Below are positions 17,737-25,724 of a DNA stretch of 64,000 nucleotides, piece after piece. The notes beneath the pieces were generated by a model. It made no database searches and had not been told where the DNA came from. It was given only the letters and a program-made list of their open reading frames with translations. The position numbers and the translations under genes were made by a program. The stretch spans positions 124,001-188,000 of the forward strand of contig NZ_FMYF01000006.1 in assembly GCF_900092135.1 (NCBI RefSeq), written 5' to 3'. Within the stretch, counting starts at the first letter, position 1, and each line of letters starts with the position of its first letter. Origin of the DNA: Raineyella antarctica. Its GTDB lineage: Bacteria; Actinomycetota; Actinomycetes; Propionibacteriales; Propionibacteriaceae.

Positions 17737-17834
17737 TCGGCTCTCTCAGCACCGGAAACTTGACCGGACTTCCGCCCGGTCCAAGGCTTCGGAAGCCAAC
17801 CGCCGAGGTCAGGATCCGCGGCCACAAAAAGGAA

Positions 17835-17866
17835 CTGGCCCCGACTCCCGAAGGAGTCGAGGCCAG
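17835..17866 (-). terminator. Intrinsic terminator of tRNA-Lys
   Basis: The arms CTGGCCCCGACTCC and GGAGTCGAGGCCAG pair at all but one position around a CGAA loop. On the minus strand the hairpin is followed by TTCCTTTTTG (plus 17825-17834), giving a U-tract. It lies 5 bases beyond the encoded CCA of the tRNA. Confidence 0.8.
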
Positions 17867-17871
17867 CTGTT

Positions 17872-17947
<76 letters not shown>

Positions 17948-18023
17948 GCGCGAGAAGAAACTCTAGCAGCCCTCCCCGCCAACGCCAAATCGGCGTCATT
18001 GCGTGGGTCGGAGGCGCCACGGG

Positions 18024-18374
18024 TCAGAGGTACAGGCCCGTGGTCGTCTCGTCACCCTCCCCCGCGCCGATCGCGTGCAGGTCGCGCTCGCGCAGCAGGA
18101 TGTAGTTCTTGCCCTTGAGCTCCACCTCGGCGCGATCCTCGGGGTCGTACAGCACCCGGTCGCCGACCCGCACCGTACGTACGTTGGGACCGGAGGCCAC
18201 CACAGTGGCCCAGCTCAGGCGCTTGCCGATCGCGACCGTCGCAGGGATGACGATGCCGCCACCGCTGCGTCGTTCACCGGCCTCCCCCTCGGAGGAGACC
18301 AGCACCCGGTCGTGCAGCATGCGGATGGGCAGCGGGCCGGACTGCGCCTGGGGCGTGTCGTTCTGCTCCTGCAA
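18024..18374 (-). CDS. GroES-like co-chaperonin paralogue
   Basis: A 116-residue Cpn10-type protein. The mobile-loop/core pattern MLHDRVLVSS (residues 19-28), a Gly-rich loop GERRSGGGIVIP, then ATVVASGPNVRTVRVGDRVLYDPEDRAEVELKGKNYILLRERDLHA match GroES. The actinobacterial main groES normally precedes groEL; this copy is instead translationally linked to a DUF3618 gene and has a C-terminal extension (GEGDETTTGLYL). A TTG start at 18374 is chosen because AAGAGGAG lies 8 nt upstream, within the 3' end of the upstream gene. An ATG at 18320 would cut into the first strand. Confidence 0.85.
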   Translation of the reverse strand: MQEQNDTPQAQSGPLPIRMLHDRVLVSSEGEAGERRSGGGIVIPATVAIGKRLSWATVVASGPNVRTVRVGDRVLYDPEDRAEVELKGKNYILLRERDLHAIGAGEGDETTTGLYL

Positions 18375-18378
18375 CGGG

Positions 18379-18780
18379 TCAGCTCCTCTTGACAGTGATC
18401 TTGACCGGACCCGCCGCGATCGCCGCGGCCTGCTTGCGGGCGACCCTGCGCACCTTGCGGCGCTGGCCACCGCGGTAGATGCCGCGCAGGGTCAGCATGG
18501 TGGCCACGACGCCGGCGACGGAGCCGGCGATCATGCCGACCCGGTCGAGCCGTACGCCGTTCTCGTCGACGAACTGGCCCTTGACCGACTGGTACTGGGC
18601 GTCGGCCATAGCCTTCACCTGGTCCACGGCGTTGTTCTTCAGGGTCTTGGGCTGAGCTTCCTTGGCCAGCTGCTCGATCGAGGCAGCCAGACGCGCACGC
18701 GCCTCGGCGATGTCCGCCTTGATCTGCGCCTCGGTCCGGGGGTACAGGCGCTCACGGGTCTCAGTGGCCACGGGTGTCAC
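18379..18780 (-). CDS. DUF3618 domain protein
   Basis: A 133-residue protein. Residues 12-50 (EAQIKADIAEARARLAASIEQL) are the DUF3618 amphipathic segment. A hydrophobic stretch near residues 80-100 should anchor it in the membrane, and a strongly basic C-terminal tail follows. The family is common in actinobacterial envelope-associated operons, without a known activity. The start codon (ATG or GTG region at 18780) has GAGGA nearby. Only 4 nt separate its stop from the GroES-like start. A 36-bp inverted repeat lies 23 bp upstream. Confidence 0.8.
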   Translation of the reverse strand: MTPVATETRERLYPRTEAQIKADIAEARARLAASIEQLAKEAQPKTLKNNAVDQVKAMADAQYQSVKGQFVDENGVRLDRVGMIAGSVAGVVATMLTLRGIYRGGQRRKVRRVARKQAAAIAAGPVKITVKRS

Positions 18781-18802
18781 TCCTCAGGTGTCGGGTGGGG
18801 CA

Positions 18803-18838
18803 CGGCCGTAGTGCGTAGCGAGCTACGCGCTACGGCCG
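18803..18838. repeat. 36-bp inverted repeat in a divergent promoter region
   Basis: The arms CGGCCGTAGTGCGTAGC (18803-18819) and GCTACGCGCTACGGCCG (18822-18838) are reverse complements except for one T/G pair, around a 2-base centre. The repeat lies between the DUF3618 gene (ATG side at 18780) and bcp (ATG 18897). It could be an operator or a leader hairpin. Confidence 0.8.
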
Positions 18839-18896
18839 GACAAGGACAGACTATGGCCTCCCGGCTGGCCCCTCTACCCCGCTTAGACTGTCGAAC

Positions 18897-19382
18897 ATGG
18901 AAAACCGTCTGGAAAAGGGCGCTGTCGCCCCGGCCTTCACCCTGACCGATGCCGACGGCAACGCGGTCTCGCTCGCCGACTTCGCCGGCCGGCGCGTGGT
19001 CGTCTACTTCTACCCCGCCGCGATGACCCCGGGCTGCACCAAGGAGGCGTGTGACTTCACCACCTTCCGGACCGACCTGGAGGACACCGGCATCGCGGCC
19101 GTGCTCGGGATCTCGCCCGACAAGCCGGAGAAGCTGGCGAAGTTCCGCGACAAGGAGTCGCTCACCGTCACGCTTCTCTCCGACCCGGATCGTACGACCC
19201 TGGAGGCGTACGGCGCGTACGGGGAGAAGACGATGTACGGCAAGAAGACCGTCGGCGTGATCCGATCCACGTTCCTGGTGGACGTCGACGACAAGGGCGT
19301 GGGGACGATCACCGACCCGCGCTACAACGTGAAGGCGACCGGCCATGTCGAGCGGCTGCTGAAGGACTGGCAGACCGCCTGA
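18897..19382 (+). CDS. bcp: Thioredoxin-dependent thiol peroxidase (peroxiredoxin Q/BCP)
   Basis: A 161-residue peroxiredoxin of the BCP/PrxQ class. The motif TPGCTKEACDF puts the peroxidatic Cys at 47 and the resolving Cys five residues on at 52. The product reduces peroxides in the cytoplasm at the expense of thioredoxin. The length is typical. A -10-like TAGACT (18884-18889) ends 7 nt before the ATG and no Shine-Dalgarno is visible, suggesting a leaderless message. It is divergent from the GroES/DUF3618 pair, and the shared inverted repeat may tie both to stress. Confidence 0.93.
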   Translation: MENRLEKGAVAPAFTLTDADGNAVSLADFAGRRVVVYFYPAAMTPGCTKEACDFTTFRTDLEDTGIAAVLGISPDKPEKLAKFRDKESLTVTLLSDPDRTTLEAYGAYGEKTMYGKKTVGVIRSTFLVDVDDKGVGTITDPRYNVKATGHVERLLKDWQTA

Positions 19383-19446
19383 CCTGACCACGGACCGGTG
19401 CCCGCGACGGCTCCCCCGACGCTCGGGCACAATGGTCCCTGCTCCT

Positions 19447-19531
19447 GCCGGAGTGGTGGAATTGGCAGACACGCAGGATTTAGGTTCCTGTGCCTTCGGG
19501 CGTGAGGGTTCAAGTCCCTTCTCCGGCACCA
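19447..19531 (+). tRNA. tRNA-Leu (TAG)
   Basis: An 85-nt class II tRNA. The acceptor arms GCCGGAG and CTCCGGC are followed by A and an encoded CCA. The D-arm is TGGTGGAATTGGCAGACAC, the anticodon loop TTTAGGT (anticodon TAG), and a long variable arm TGCCTTCGGGCGT precedes the T-arm GAGGGTTCAAGTCCCTT. CACAAT at 19429-19434 is a likely -10. Confidence 0.95.
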
Positions 19532-19603
19532 GGTCGCCCTCGCCGGCGACAGACCGTGGACGCCCACCCATGGGCGACCACCCATGGACGAGGTGGCGTG
19601 GAC

Positions 19604-20209
19604 ATGGACCTGACCGAGGTCATCGACGCTCGCGACCACGTGCGCGGGCAACGGCTCACCGGGGACATGGCACCGGGTGGATCGGTCCGCGGGGTCTCGT
19701 TCGAGGCCTGTACGTTCGCCGACTGCAGGCTGGACAAGGCTGAGTTCCGGGGCTGCGAGTTCGACGGGTGCACGTTCACCAACTGCTCGCTGTCCTTCGC
19801 CGTATTCGGCTCCTCGACCTTCTCCGAGTGCCGCTTCGAGGCCTGCAAGGGCCTGTCGGTCGACTGGGCCCGGGCGCACGTCAACCCGCTGAGCACCGCG
19901 CCGATGGCGTTCGCGGACTGCCGGCTGGACTATTCCCGCTTCACCCGGATGGACCTGCGCCAGTGGGACTTCCTCCGCTGCTCCCTGAAGGACGTCGACT
20001 TCGACTCCACCAGGCTGGCCGGCGCCCGGATGGCCGACTGCGACCTGGAGTCGGCGGTGTTCACCGACTCCGACCTGCGCGGACTGGACCTGCGCGGCTC
20101 CTCGAACTACTTCTTCGACGTACGACGCAACCGGGTCGAGGGCCTGAAGGTCAGCCCCGGTGCGGGCGTCGCCCTGCTCGGCGCCTTCGACATCGACTAC
20201 CTGGGCTGA
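19604..20209 (+). CDS. Pentapeptide repeat protein
   Basis: A 201-residue protein built from A(D/N)LxX-type pentapeptide repeats: for example SFEACTFADCRLDKAEFRGC at about residues 30-49, and later LAGARMADCDLESAVFTDSDLRGLDLRG. These fold as a right-handed quadrilateral beta-helix. Members such as MfpA and Qnr protect DNA gyrase from quinolones, and the length fits that group, but most family members have no assigned role. ATG 19604 is chosen because upstream in-frame codons run through tRNA-Leu; GTG 19598 is also possible. Hairpin 20231-20266 follows the stop. Confidence 0.85.
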   Translation: MDLTEVIDARDHVRGQRLTGDMAPGGSVRGVSFEACTFADCRLDKAEFRGCEFDGCTFTNCSLSFAVFGSSTFSECRFEACKGLSVDWARAHVNPLSTAPMAFADCRLDYSRFTRMDLRQWDFLRCSLKDVDFDSTRLAGARMADCDLESAVFTDSDLRGLDLRGSSNYFFDVRRNRVEGLKVSPGAGVALLGAFDIDYLG

Positions 20210-20230
20210 TCCGGGGGCGGCACGAACGAA

Positions 20231-20266
20231 CCCGGCGCCCGTCCCCTTCGGGGAGCGGACGCCGGG
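20231..20266. terminator. Hairpin between convergent genes, likely bidirectional terminator
   Basis: The arms CCCGGCG and CGCCGGG, extended inward by CCG/CGG and CCCC/GGGG with single bulges, close on a TTCG tetraloop. There is no U-tract on either side. It lies between the pentapeptide gene and aqpZ. Confidence 0.55.
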
Positions 20267-20347
20267 CGTCGGTCCAACTGCTGCCACTGCGTGCCCACGG
20301 GTCGGTGCCGATCCCGGGGTCGTGTCAGGGGCAGGAGTCGTGCGGCC

Positions 20348-21115
20348 TCAGGCCTCGGCGCCGACCCGGGCCTCCTCCTCCTGCGGCTCGGTGTCCTCGT
20401 CGCCGGTCAGGGCGGCGTACGAGAAGCCCGCGATGGCCGCGCCGACGAGTGGCGCGACGATGAACAGCCAGACCTGCGACATCGCGCCGGTGCCGGCGAA
20501 CCAGGCGACGCCCAGCGAGCGGGCCGGGTTGACCGAGGTGTTGGTCACCGGGATGGAGATCAGGTGGATCAGGGTCAGGGTCAGGCCGATCGCCAGCGGG
20601 GCGAAACCGGCCGGCGCCTTCTTCGAGGTGGTGCCGAGGATGACCCAGACGAAGACGGCGGTCAGGACGACCTCGGTGACCAGGGCCGCAAGCATCCCGT
20701 AGCCGTCCGGTGAGCGATCGCCGAAGCCGTTGGAGGCGAAGCCCGACTGGACGGGGTTGAAGCCGTCCTTGCCGGAGGCGATCAGGTAGAGGACGCCACC
20801 GGCGACGCTGGCGCCGATCACCTGGGTGACCATGTACGGGGCGACGGCTGCCCACTCCACTCGCTTGGCGATCGCGCAGCCGAGGGTGACCGCCGGGTTG
20901 AAGTGGCCGCCGGAGATATGGCCGAGGGCATAGGCGCCGGTCAGGACGGTGAGGCCGAAGGCCAGGGCGACACCAACGAAGCCGATGCCCATGTTGACGC
21001 CGGGTGCGGCAATGACCTTGGCGGCCAGGACGGCCGAGCCACAGCCGCCGAGAACCAGCCAGAAGGTGCCGAGGAACTCGGCCCACAGTCGCTTGCTCAT
21101 GGAGGGTTTGCGCAT
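20348..21115 (-). CDS. aqpZ: Aquaporin Z-like water channel
   Basis: A 255-residue MIP-family channel with six membrane helices. Both NPA half-helices are present, in [11 protein letters not shown] (about residue 72) and [10 protein letters not shown] (about residue 195), each followed by the residues seen in water-selective AqpZ rather than glycerol facilitators. The first helix begins [16 protein letters not shown], so ATG 21100 is an alternative to 21115. The C-terminal 20 residues are acidic ([12 protein letters not shown]). It is monocistronic. Confidence 0.93.
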   Translation of the reverse strand: MRKPSMSKRLWAEFLGTFWLVLGGCGSAVLAAKVIAAPGVNMGIGFVGVALAFGLTVLTGAYALGHISGGHFNPAVTLGCAIAKRVEWAAVAPYMVTQVIGASVAGGVLYLIASGKDGFNPVQSGFASNGFGDRSPDGYGMLAALVTEVVLTAVFVWVILGTTSKKAPAGFAPLAIGLTLTLIHLISIPVTNTSVNPARSLGVAWFAGTGAMSQVWLFIVAPLVGAAIAGFSYAALTGDEDTEPQEEEARVGAEA

Positions 21116-21244
21116 GGAAAGTGCTCCGATCCGCCCGCCCGGGTGGCGGGCTTGCCCTCAGCCTAAGGTGCGGCGGGGGCAAGACAACCTGGCCCACTCC
21201 GACCGGAATCGGACCGGAATCCTCCGAACGTCCCAACCCCGACC

Positions 21245-22453
21245 TCACTGGTGCAGGCAGGCGGTGGCGGGGACCTCGCTGACCAGGTGCGCCGACCGGT
21301 CGACCAGACCACTGGTCTGGGCGTCTGTCAGCGCGTAGCCCGTCTGTGGATCATCGACAGAGCGTGCGAAGACCGTCCCGGCCACGTGGCCGTCGGTGGT
21401 GAGGACAGGGCCGCCGGAGTCACCTTCCTCGAGCGATGCGCGCAACGCGTAGATCTGGCGGGTGGCGCCGGGCTGGTCGTAGATGTCCGCCCCGGTCGCC
21501 CGGATCGTGCTACGGACCCGGCCGGCCTGCACCTCGTACGCCCCGCCTCCCGGGAACCCGGCGACGACCACGTCGGCCTGGTCCGGCAGCGCCGAGGCGG
21601 TGGGCAGCGGGGCAGCGGTGAGGCCCGGCACGTACAGCACGGCCAGGTCCACCTTGGGGTCGAAGGCGACCAGGGTGGCCCGACGCGGACGGCCCACGCC
21701 CTCCACCTGTACGGCGAGGTCGGTGCCGCCGGCGACGACGTGGGCGTTGGTGACCACCCGCTGGTCCGACGACACCCAGCCGCTGCCGCTGGATACTCCG
21801 CCGCAGCCGATCGAGGTCACCTTCACCACGCTCGCCCCGGCCGCCTTCACCCCGGCCGACCCGGTCGCCCGGGCATCGGGGGTCGGGGCGGGCAGGACCG
21901 GTTCGGGGGTGGGGCCGATGAAGACCCGCGGGAAGCCCGCCGACTTCAGCGTCTGGCCCAGGCCGGCGGCGGCTCGCTGCCAGGGAGCGGGCAGCACAGT
22001 GGTGAACGCGCCCACCGCCCGGGAGTCCCGCAGGACCTGGCCCCAGGGAGCCGGGACGATCGGGCGCACCGCGACCGCGAGCAGACCCAGCACCAGGACG
22101 GTGACGACGACGGCGCCGGCAGCCCCGAGCAGCCGGTCGACCGCATGCACCATCGCGATGCCGTGCGCGCGCAGCCGCCGGCCGATGGTCCCCAGCACAG
22201 CCTCCCCCAGCGCGGCGCCGAGGAGCACGAGGACGACCAGGACCACGATCTGCTGGAGGGCACCGAACCCGCCGGGCAGCTGTCCGAGCACCCGCGGCCA
22301 GGCCCACAGGCCGAGCGCGGCGCCGCCGACCTGGCCGAGCAGCCCGAGCCCCCCGGCCAGCAATCCGCCGTGCCAGCCACGCACCGCGTTGCCCACGACC
22401 AGGAGCACCAGGACCAGGTCCAGCACCAGCGCGAGCCCCACGACGTTGTCCAT
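21245..22453 (-). CDS. MarP-like membrane serine protease (CvpA + trypsin-like)
   Basis: A 402-residue protein. Four N-terminal hydrophobic segments (residues 1-160) of the CvpA type precede a chymotrypsin-fold protease. The catalytic triad is visible as His in VVTNAHVVAGG, Asp in DPKVDLAVL and Ser in LEEGDSGGPV. The same architecture and length define MarP of mycobacteria, a periplasmic protease for acid and oxidative stress that processes the peptidoglycan hydrolase RipA. GGAGG just before ATG 22453 favours that start; GTG 22489 and ATG 22462 are alternatives. It is followed upstream on the same strand by the PIG-L gene, but separated by 85 bp. Confidence 0.9.
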   Translation of the reverse strand: MDNVVGLALVLDLVLVLLVVGNAVRGWHGGLLAGGLGLLGQVGGAALGLWAWPRVLGQLPGGFGALQQIVVLVVLVLLGAALGEAVLGTIGRRLRAHGIAMVHAVDRLLGAAGAVVVTVLVLGLLAVAVRPIVPAPWGQVLRDSRAVGAFTTVLPAPWQRAAAGLGQTLKSAGFPRVFIGPTPEPVLPAPTPDARATGSAGVKAAGASVVKVTSIGCGGVSSGSGWVSSDQRVVTNAHVVAGGTDLAVQVEGVGRPRRATLVAFDPKVDLAVLYVPGLTAAPLPTASALPDQADVVVAGFPGGGAYEVQAGRVRSTIRATGADIYDQPGATRQIYALRASLEEGDSGGPVLTTDGHVAGTVFARSVDDPQTGYALTDAQTSGLVDRSAHLVSEVPATACLHQ

Positions 22454-22538
22454 GCCCTCCATCGTGACAGGGAGCGCCAACACTCCCACCGTCGGCGACC
22501 ACGGGCGAAGGCAGGTCCAGGACCGTCGCGGGGCGGGT

Positions 22539-23324
22539 TCAGAGGCCGTCGAACACGTCGGTGAGCAGACGGCACGGAGGCTCGGTCGGCGGCCAGGCGA
22601 CGACTGCCCATTCCCGGCCCACGGTCCGCTGCATGTGCAGCACGTCGATCGGCTGGTCGGCGATCACGTGCAGCTGGCTGCGGTGCTCGAGGATGCCCGC
22701 CAGGACACGGTCCCGTACGCCGCGACAGTTGACGACCAGACCGACCTCGCAGTCCGGCACCCCGCGCCAGTGGTAGACCCGGGTCGGGTCGAAGACCGGC
22801 AGGTTCGACGCCTGCCGCTTGCGCTGCCAGCGCTCGAAGACCGACTGGGGCAGCACGTGGTGCAGCAGTCGCCGGAAACCCGGGCCTTCGGCCGCCGCCA
22901 ACTGCGCGAAGGCGATGTCGGTGGCCAGTCCGACCGCGATGTGGTCGGGATGGCCGGTGATGCCGTCAGGGCCGAAGGTCGCCACGACGTCGGGCGCCTC
23001 CGTCTCCAGCACGGCGCCGATCCGCTCCACCGCCCCCGTCAGCGGCACCTCGGCAACCCGGCCGTCGGGGAGGCCGAGCCACTCCAGGCGGTCGGGTGGA
23101 CGGCCCACGGCCCGCCACGCGGCGGCGCATTCATCGCGGCGGATCGCCCCGAGCGTCTCCCGTGTGGCGGGGAATCCCTCCCGGATGTCGCCGGCCTCCC
23201 CGTCGGTGGCCTGGACCAGGACGAAGCGGAAGTCGGCCTCGTCGGCGTGCTTCGCCACGGTGCCCGCCCAGGTCAGGGCATCGTCATCGGGGTGTGCCAC
23301 GACCAGGGCGAAGGTTCTGGTCAT
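22539..23324 (-). CDS. PIG-L family deacetylase (MshB/Mca-like)
   Basis: A 261-residue PIG-L protein, the third in the window. The zinc motif AHPDDDALTWAG is at residues 10-21; Asp replaces the Glu of MshB's AHPDDE. GITGHPDHIAVG near residue 125 supplies the remaining His. Overall closeness to MshB/Mca suggests mycothiol-pathway or related N-acyl sugar amide hydrolysis, but the substrate is not determined. A TGTGA-N6-TCACA site lies 30 bp before the ATG, overlapping a possible -10, so a CRP/GlxR-type regulator probably controls it. Confidence 0.85.
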   Translation of the reverse strand: MTRTFALVVAHPDDDALTWAGTVAKHADEADFRFVLVQATDGEAGDIREGFPATRETLGAIRRDECAAAWRAVGRPPDRLEWLGLPDGRVAEVPLTGAVERIGAVLETEAPDVVATFGPDGITGHPDHIAVGLATDIAFAQLAAAEGPGFRRLLHHVLPQSVFERWQRKRQASNLPVFDPTRVYHWRGVPDCEVGLVVNCRGVRDRVLAGILEHRSQLHVIADQPIDVLHMQRTVGREWAVVAWPPTEPPCRLLTDVFDGL

Positions 23325-23353
23325 GTGTCCAGCTTGCCACGACGAACGGCGAT

Positions 23354-23369
23354 TGTGACCCTGCTCACA
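23354..23369. promoter_or_regulatory. CRP/GlxR-type binding site
   Basis: TGTGACCCTGCTCACA matches TGTGA-N6-TCACA at all ten consensus positions, with a flanking T on both sides. The site is 30 bp upstream of the PIG-L gene (ATG 23324, minus strand) and 34 bp beyond the stop of the amidohydrolase gene. Confidence 0.6.
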
Positions 23370-23402
23370 TCCTTGTTTCTGGATGTCCGTGCCCGAGGCC
23401 TG

Positions 23403-24611
23403 TCAGTCGTGGCGTACGACCCGGCCGCCCTGCATCACGAAGTCCACCCGCTCGGTCGCGGTGATGTCGTCCAGCGGGTCCCCCGGCATCGCGACGATGT
23501 CGGCGGCCCGGCCGACCTCCAGCACGCCGAGGTCGTCGCGGCGCAGCAACTCGGCCGCCACCGACATGCCCGCGCGCAGCGCACGGGCCGGTGCGATCCC
23601 GCACTGCACCATCGCGGCGAACTCCCTGGCGCCCTCGCTGAACGGGAACATCCCGGCGTCGGTGCCGAAGGCCACCTTGACGCTGCTGGAGGCGATCAGC
23701 TTCTGGGCGGTCTGGATCTTCTCCACGTCGCGCTCGAACTTCACCTTGATGTAGGCGGGCATGTTGCCGCTCGCGTAGAGCTGCTGGTCGGCGACGTTGA
23801 GGTACATGGTGGGGACGATGAAGGTGCCCGCCTCCTCGGCCAGCCGGACGCCCTCCTCGTCGATCATGTACGCGTGCTCCAGCGAGCGGACGCCGGAGCG
23901 GATCGCCTGGGTGATCGACTCGGCCGAGCCGCAGTGCACGGCGACGTCCAGGCCCAGCCGGGCGGCGGCCGCGCAGACGGCGTCCATCTCCTCGTCGAAC
24001 CACGTGCACACGGCCGGGTCGTCGCCCGCGGAGTGGTAGCCGCCGGCGTTGGTGGTCTTGATCCAGTCGGCCCCGCCGCGCTGCTCACGCCGGACCGTAC
24101 GCCGGATCTCCCCGATCGAGTCGGCCGGATCGGAGACCCGGAAGCCCCACCGCTCGGAGTAGAAGTTGTCGATGTCGCCGTGGCCCCCGGTCGGGGAGAT
24201 GAAGTGCGGCGCCACCACCAGCCGCGGTCCGGGCACCTCCCCCGCGTTGATGGCGTTGCGGAGGTCGACCACCGGCCAGTCCGGATCCGCCGCCCCCAGG
24301 TCGCGGATCGTGGTGAAGCCCAGTTGCTGGTACGAGAGGGCGAGCGAGAGTCCGGTCAGCGCCTTGCGTGCCGACGACTGCAGCGTCTGCTGCGGGAGCG
24401 GGGATCCCATTGTCAGGTGCACGTGCGTGTCGATGAAGCCGGGCGTCACGGTCCGGTCCCGCAGGTCGATCTCCTCGATGCCGTCGGGGGCGTCGATTTG
24501 CTGGTCCATCGCGGTGATCGTGCCCTCCTCGACGAGGATGTCGACGGGCCCACCGAGGTGGTCGGCGGCGCCGTCGAAGTGGTTGCCGCAGTGCAGAAGC
24601 GTGGCTGTCAT
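23403..24611 (-). CDS. Amidohydrolase (imidazolonepropionase/prolidase-like)
   Basis: A 402-residue metal-dependent hydrolase. The first metal motif is FIDTHVHLT (about residues 59-67). A candidate metal-bridging Lys lies in WIKTTNAGG, with further ligands in VAVHCGSAES and RSLEHAYM, and the catalytic Asp in AFGTDAGMF. This fits amidohydrolase subtypes that hydrolyse Xaa-Pro dipeptides or cyclic amides; the substrate is unassigned. The ATG at 24611 is preceded by an unusual palindromic tract (24621-24660) in which ACCGGT is repeated, a possible repressor site. Confidence 0.85.
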   Translation of the reverse strand: MTATLLHCGNHFDGAADHLGGPVDILVEEGTITAMDQQIDAPDGIEEIDLRDRTVTPGFIDTHVHLTMGSPLPQQTLQSSARKALTGLSLALSYQQLGFTTIRDLGAADPDWPVVDLRNAINAGEVPGPRLVVAPHFISPTGGHGDIDNFYSERWGFRVSDPADSIGEIRRTVRREQRGGADWIKTTNAGGYHSAGDDPAVCTWFDEEMDAVCAAAARLGLDVAVHCGSAESITQAIRSGVRSLEHAYMIDEEGVRLAEEAGTFIVPTMYLNVADQQLYASGNMPAYIKVKFERDVEKIQTAQKLIASSSVKVAFGTDAGMFPFSEGAREFAAMVQCGIAPARALRAGMSVAAELLRRDDLGVLEVGRAADIVAMPGDPLDDITATERVDFVMQGGRVVRHD

Positions 24612-24631
24612 GGTGACTCCTTCGGTCCGGA

Positions 24632-24643
24632 CCGGTCGACCGG
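24632..24643. promoter_or_regulatory. Palindrome upstream of the amidohydrolase gene
   Basis: CCGGTCGACCGG is a perfect 12-bp palindrome 21 bp upstream of the amidohydrolase ATG. It lies inside a run where GGACCGG recurs on both sides (24627-24649) and CGGTAT is repeated at 24646-24657. This is an operator-like arrangement; no regulator gene is adjacent. Confidence 0.4.
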
Positions 24644-24877
24644 ACCGGTATCGGTATCAGCATGTACCCCGGCGCCACCGCCCGTACGGGTCCCGGTGGG
24701 GAACGTTCGGGGGCGCCGGGATGTCGGTCCGGGCGCTCTTGGAACCCTGCGGTATATGTTTACTTATCGGTACCCAACGGCCGGTGGCCCCGGCGCAGGT
24801 GACGACCCGCCTCGAGGCCTCTCGGCACCAGCTGCACCGGATCGACCGGTGTGACGACCCGACCGAAAGGCAGAACC

Positions 24878-25150
24878 ATGCGCAGTGCCCGAATCGGCAC
24901 CCCGATCGCGCTCATCGTGATCGGTGCCATCCTCAAGTGGGCGGTAGCCGACGCCATCAGCGGCATCAACCTGCCCATGATCGGCCTCATCCTGATCGTG
25001 GCCGGCGCGATCTGGCTGGTCCTGGAGATCATCCTCGGCCGCCCGCGCACCCATGTCACCACCGAGCGCACCAACGTCCAGGGCACCGGCACGACCGGCC
25101 CGGCGGGTGACCAGCACGTCGAGCGGGAGATCCGCCGCGACGATATCTGA
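24878..25150 (+). CDS. DUF6458 family small membrane protein
   Basis: A 90-residue protein with two membrane helices, at about residues 8-25 and 32-52 (IGTPIALIVIGAILKWAVADAI; LPMIGLILIVAGAIWLVLEIIL), and a hydrophilic C-terminal tail ending HVEREIRRDDI. This is the DUF6458 architecture, widespread in actinobacteria and of unknown function. ATG 24878 follows AAAGGCAG; an in-frame ATG 27 bases earlier has no ribosome-binding site. An AT-rich stretch at 24750-24775 is the probable promoter. A perfect hairpin follows the gene. Confidence 0.8.
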   Translation: MRSARIGTPIALIVIGAILKWAVADAISGINLPMIGLILIVAGAIWLVLEIILGRPRTHVTTERTNVQGTGTTGPAGDQHVEREIRRDDI

Positions 25151-25182
25151 CCGACCACCACTCACGTACATCGCCTGACGGA

Positions 25183-25212
25183 CGTGCGCCCACCTCTCCA
25201 GGTGGGCGCACG
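25183..25212. terminator. Bidirectional hairpin terminator
   Basis: A perfect 13-bp stem (CGTGCGCCCACCT with AGGTGGGCGCACG) closes on a CTCC loop. It lies between the DUF6458 gene and the 3' end of folA on the opposite strand. There is no long U-tract. Confidence 0.7.
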
Positions 25213-25241
25213 TTCGCCGTGATCTCGTGGGGCGCGACCGC

Positions 25242-25724
25242 TCAGCGCCGGACGTACGTCACGAAGTCGAAGCCCTCGTGCTCCTCGCGCCCGGTCGCGA
25301 CCCACCGGTCCGGCTCGACCGCCGGGAAGGTGGTGTCGCCGGCCGGGGTGGCGTGCACCTCGGTCAGTTCGAGGCGGTCGATCCGGTCCCAGGCGAGCCG
25401 GTAGATCTCCCCGCCGCCGAAGACCCACACGATCCTGTCCGGCGCCGGCTCGGCGGCCAGGTCGAGCGCGGTGTCGAGGTCGTGCGCGACCAGGACGCCC
25501 TCGGCGCTCCAGTCGGGGTCACGGGTGAGCACGATCGTGGTCCGCCCGGGCAGCGGACGGCCCAGTGTGTCGTACGTCCGGCGGCCCATCAGCAGCACGT
25601 GCCCCATGGTGAGGCGCTTCAGTCGCGGCAGGTCGCCGGGCAGGCGCCACGGGATGTCCCCGTCGGCACCGATCACCCCGTTGTCGGCCACCGCGGCGAT
25701 AGCGACGATCTCTTGCTGGCTCAC
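25242..25724 (-). CDS. folA: Dihydrofolate reductase
   Basis: A 160-residue [21 protein letters not shown] holds the Met20-type loop and the substrate-protonating acid (Asp31). [10 protein letters not shown] is the NADPH-binding run, followed by [11 protein letters not shown] and [10 protein letters not shown]. It reduces dihydrofolate formed by the neighbouring thymidylate synthase. Its start overlaps the thyA stop by 4 nt, so both are translated together. Trimethoprim-type inhibitors target this enzyme. Confidence 0.96.
   Translation of the reverse strand: MSQQEIVAIAAVADNGVIGADGDIPWRLPGDLPRLKRLTMGHVLLMGRRTYDTLGRPLPGRTTIVLTRDPDWSAEGVLVAHDLDTALDLAAEPAPDRIVWVFGGGEIYRLAWDRIDRLELTEVHATPAGDTTFPAVEPDRWVATGREEHEGFDFVTYVRR

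Noticed and set aside
18803-18838. Insertion-sequence end
   Set aside because: There is no transposase, no target duplication and both flanking genes are intact.
19490-19603. Upstream extension of the pentapeptide gene
   Set aside because: It would run through the 3' half of tRNA-Leu; an ATG or GTG after the tRNA is used instead.
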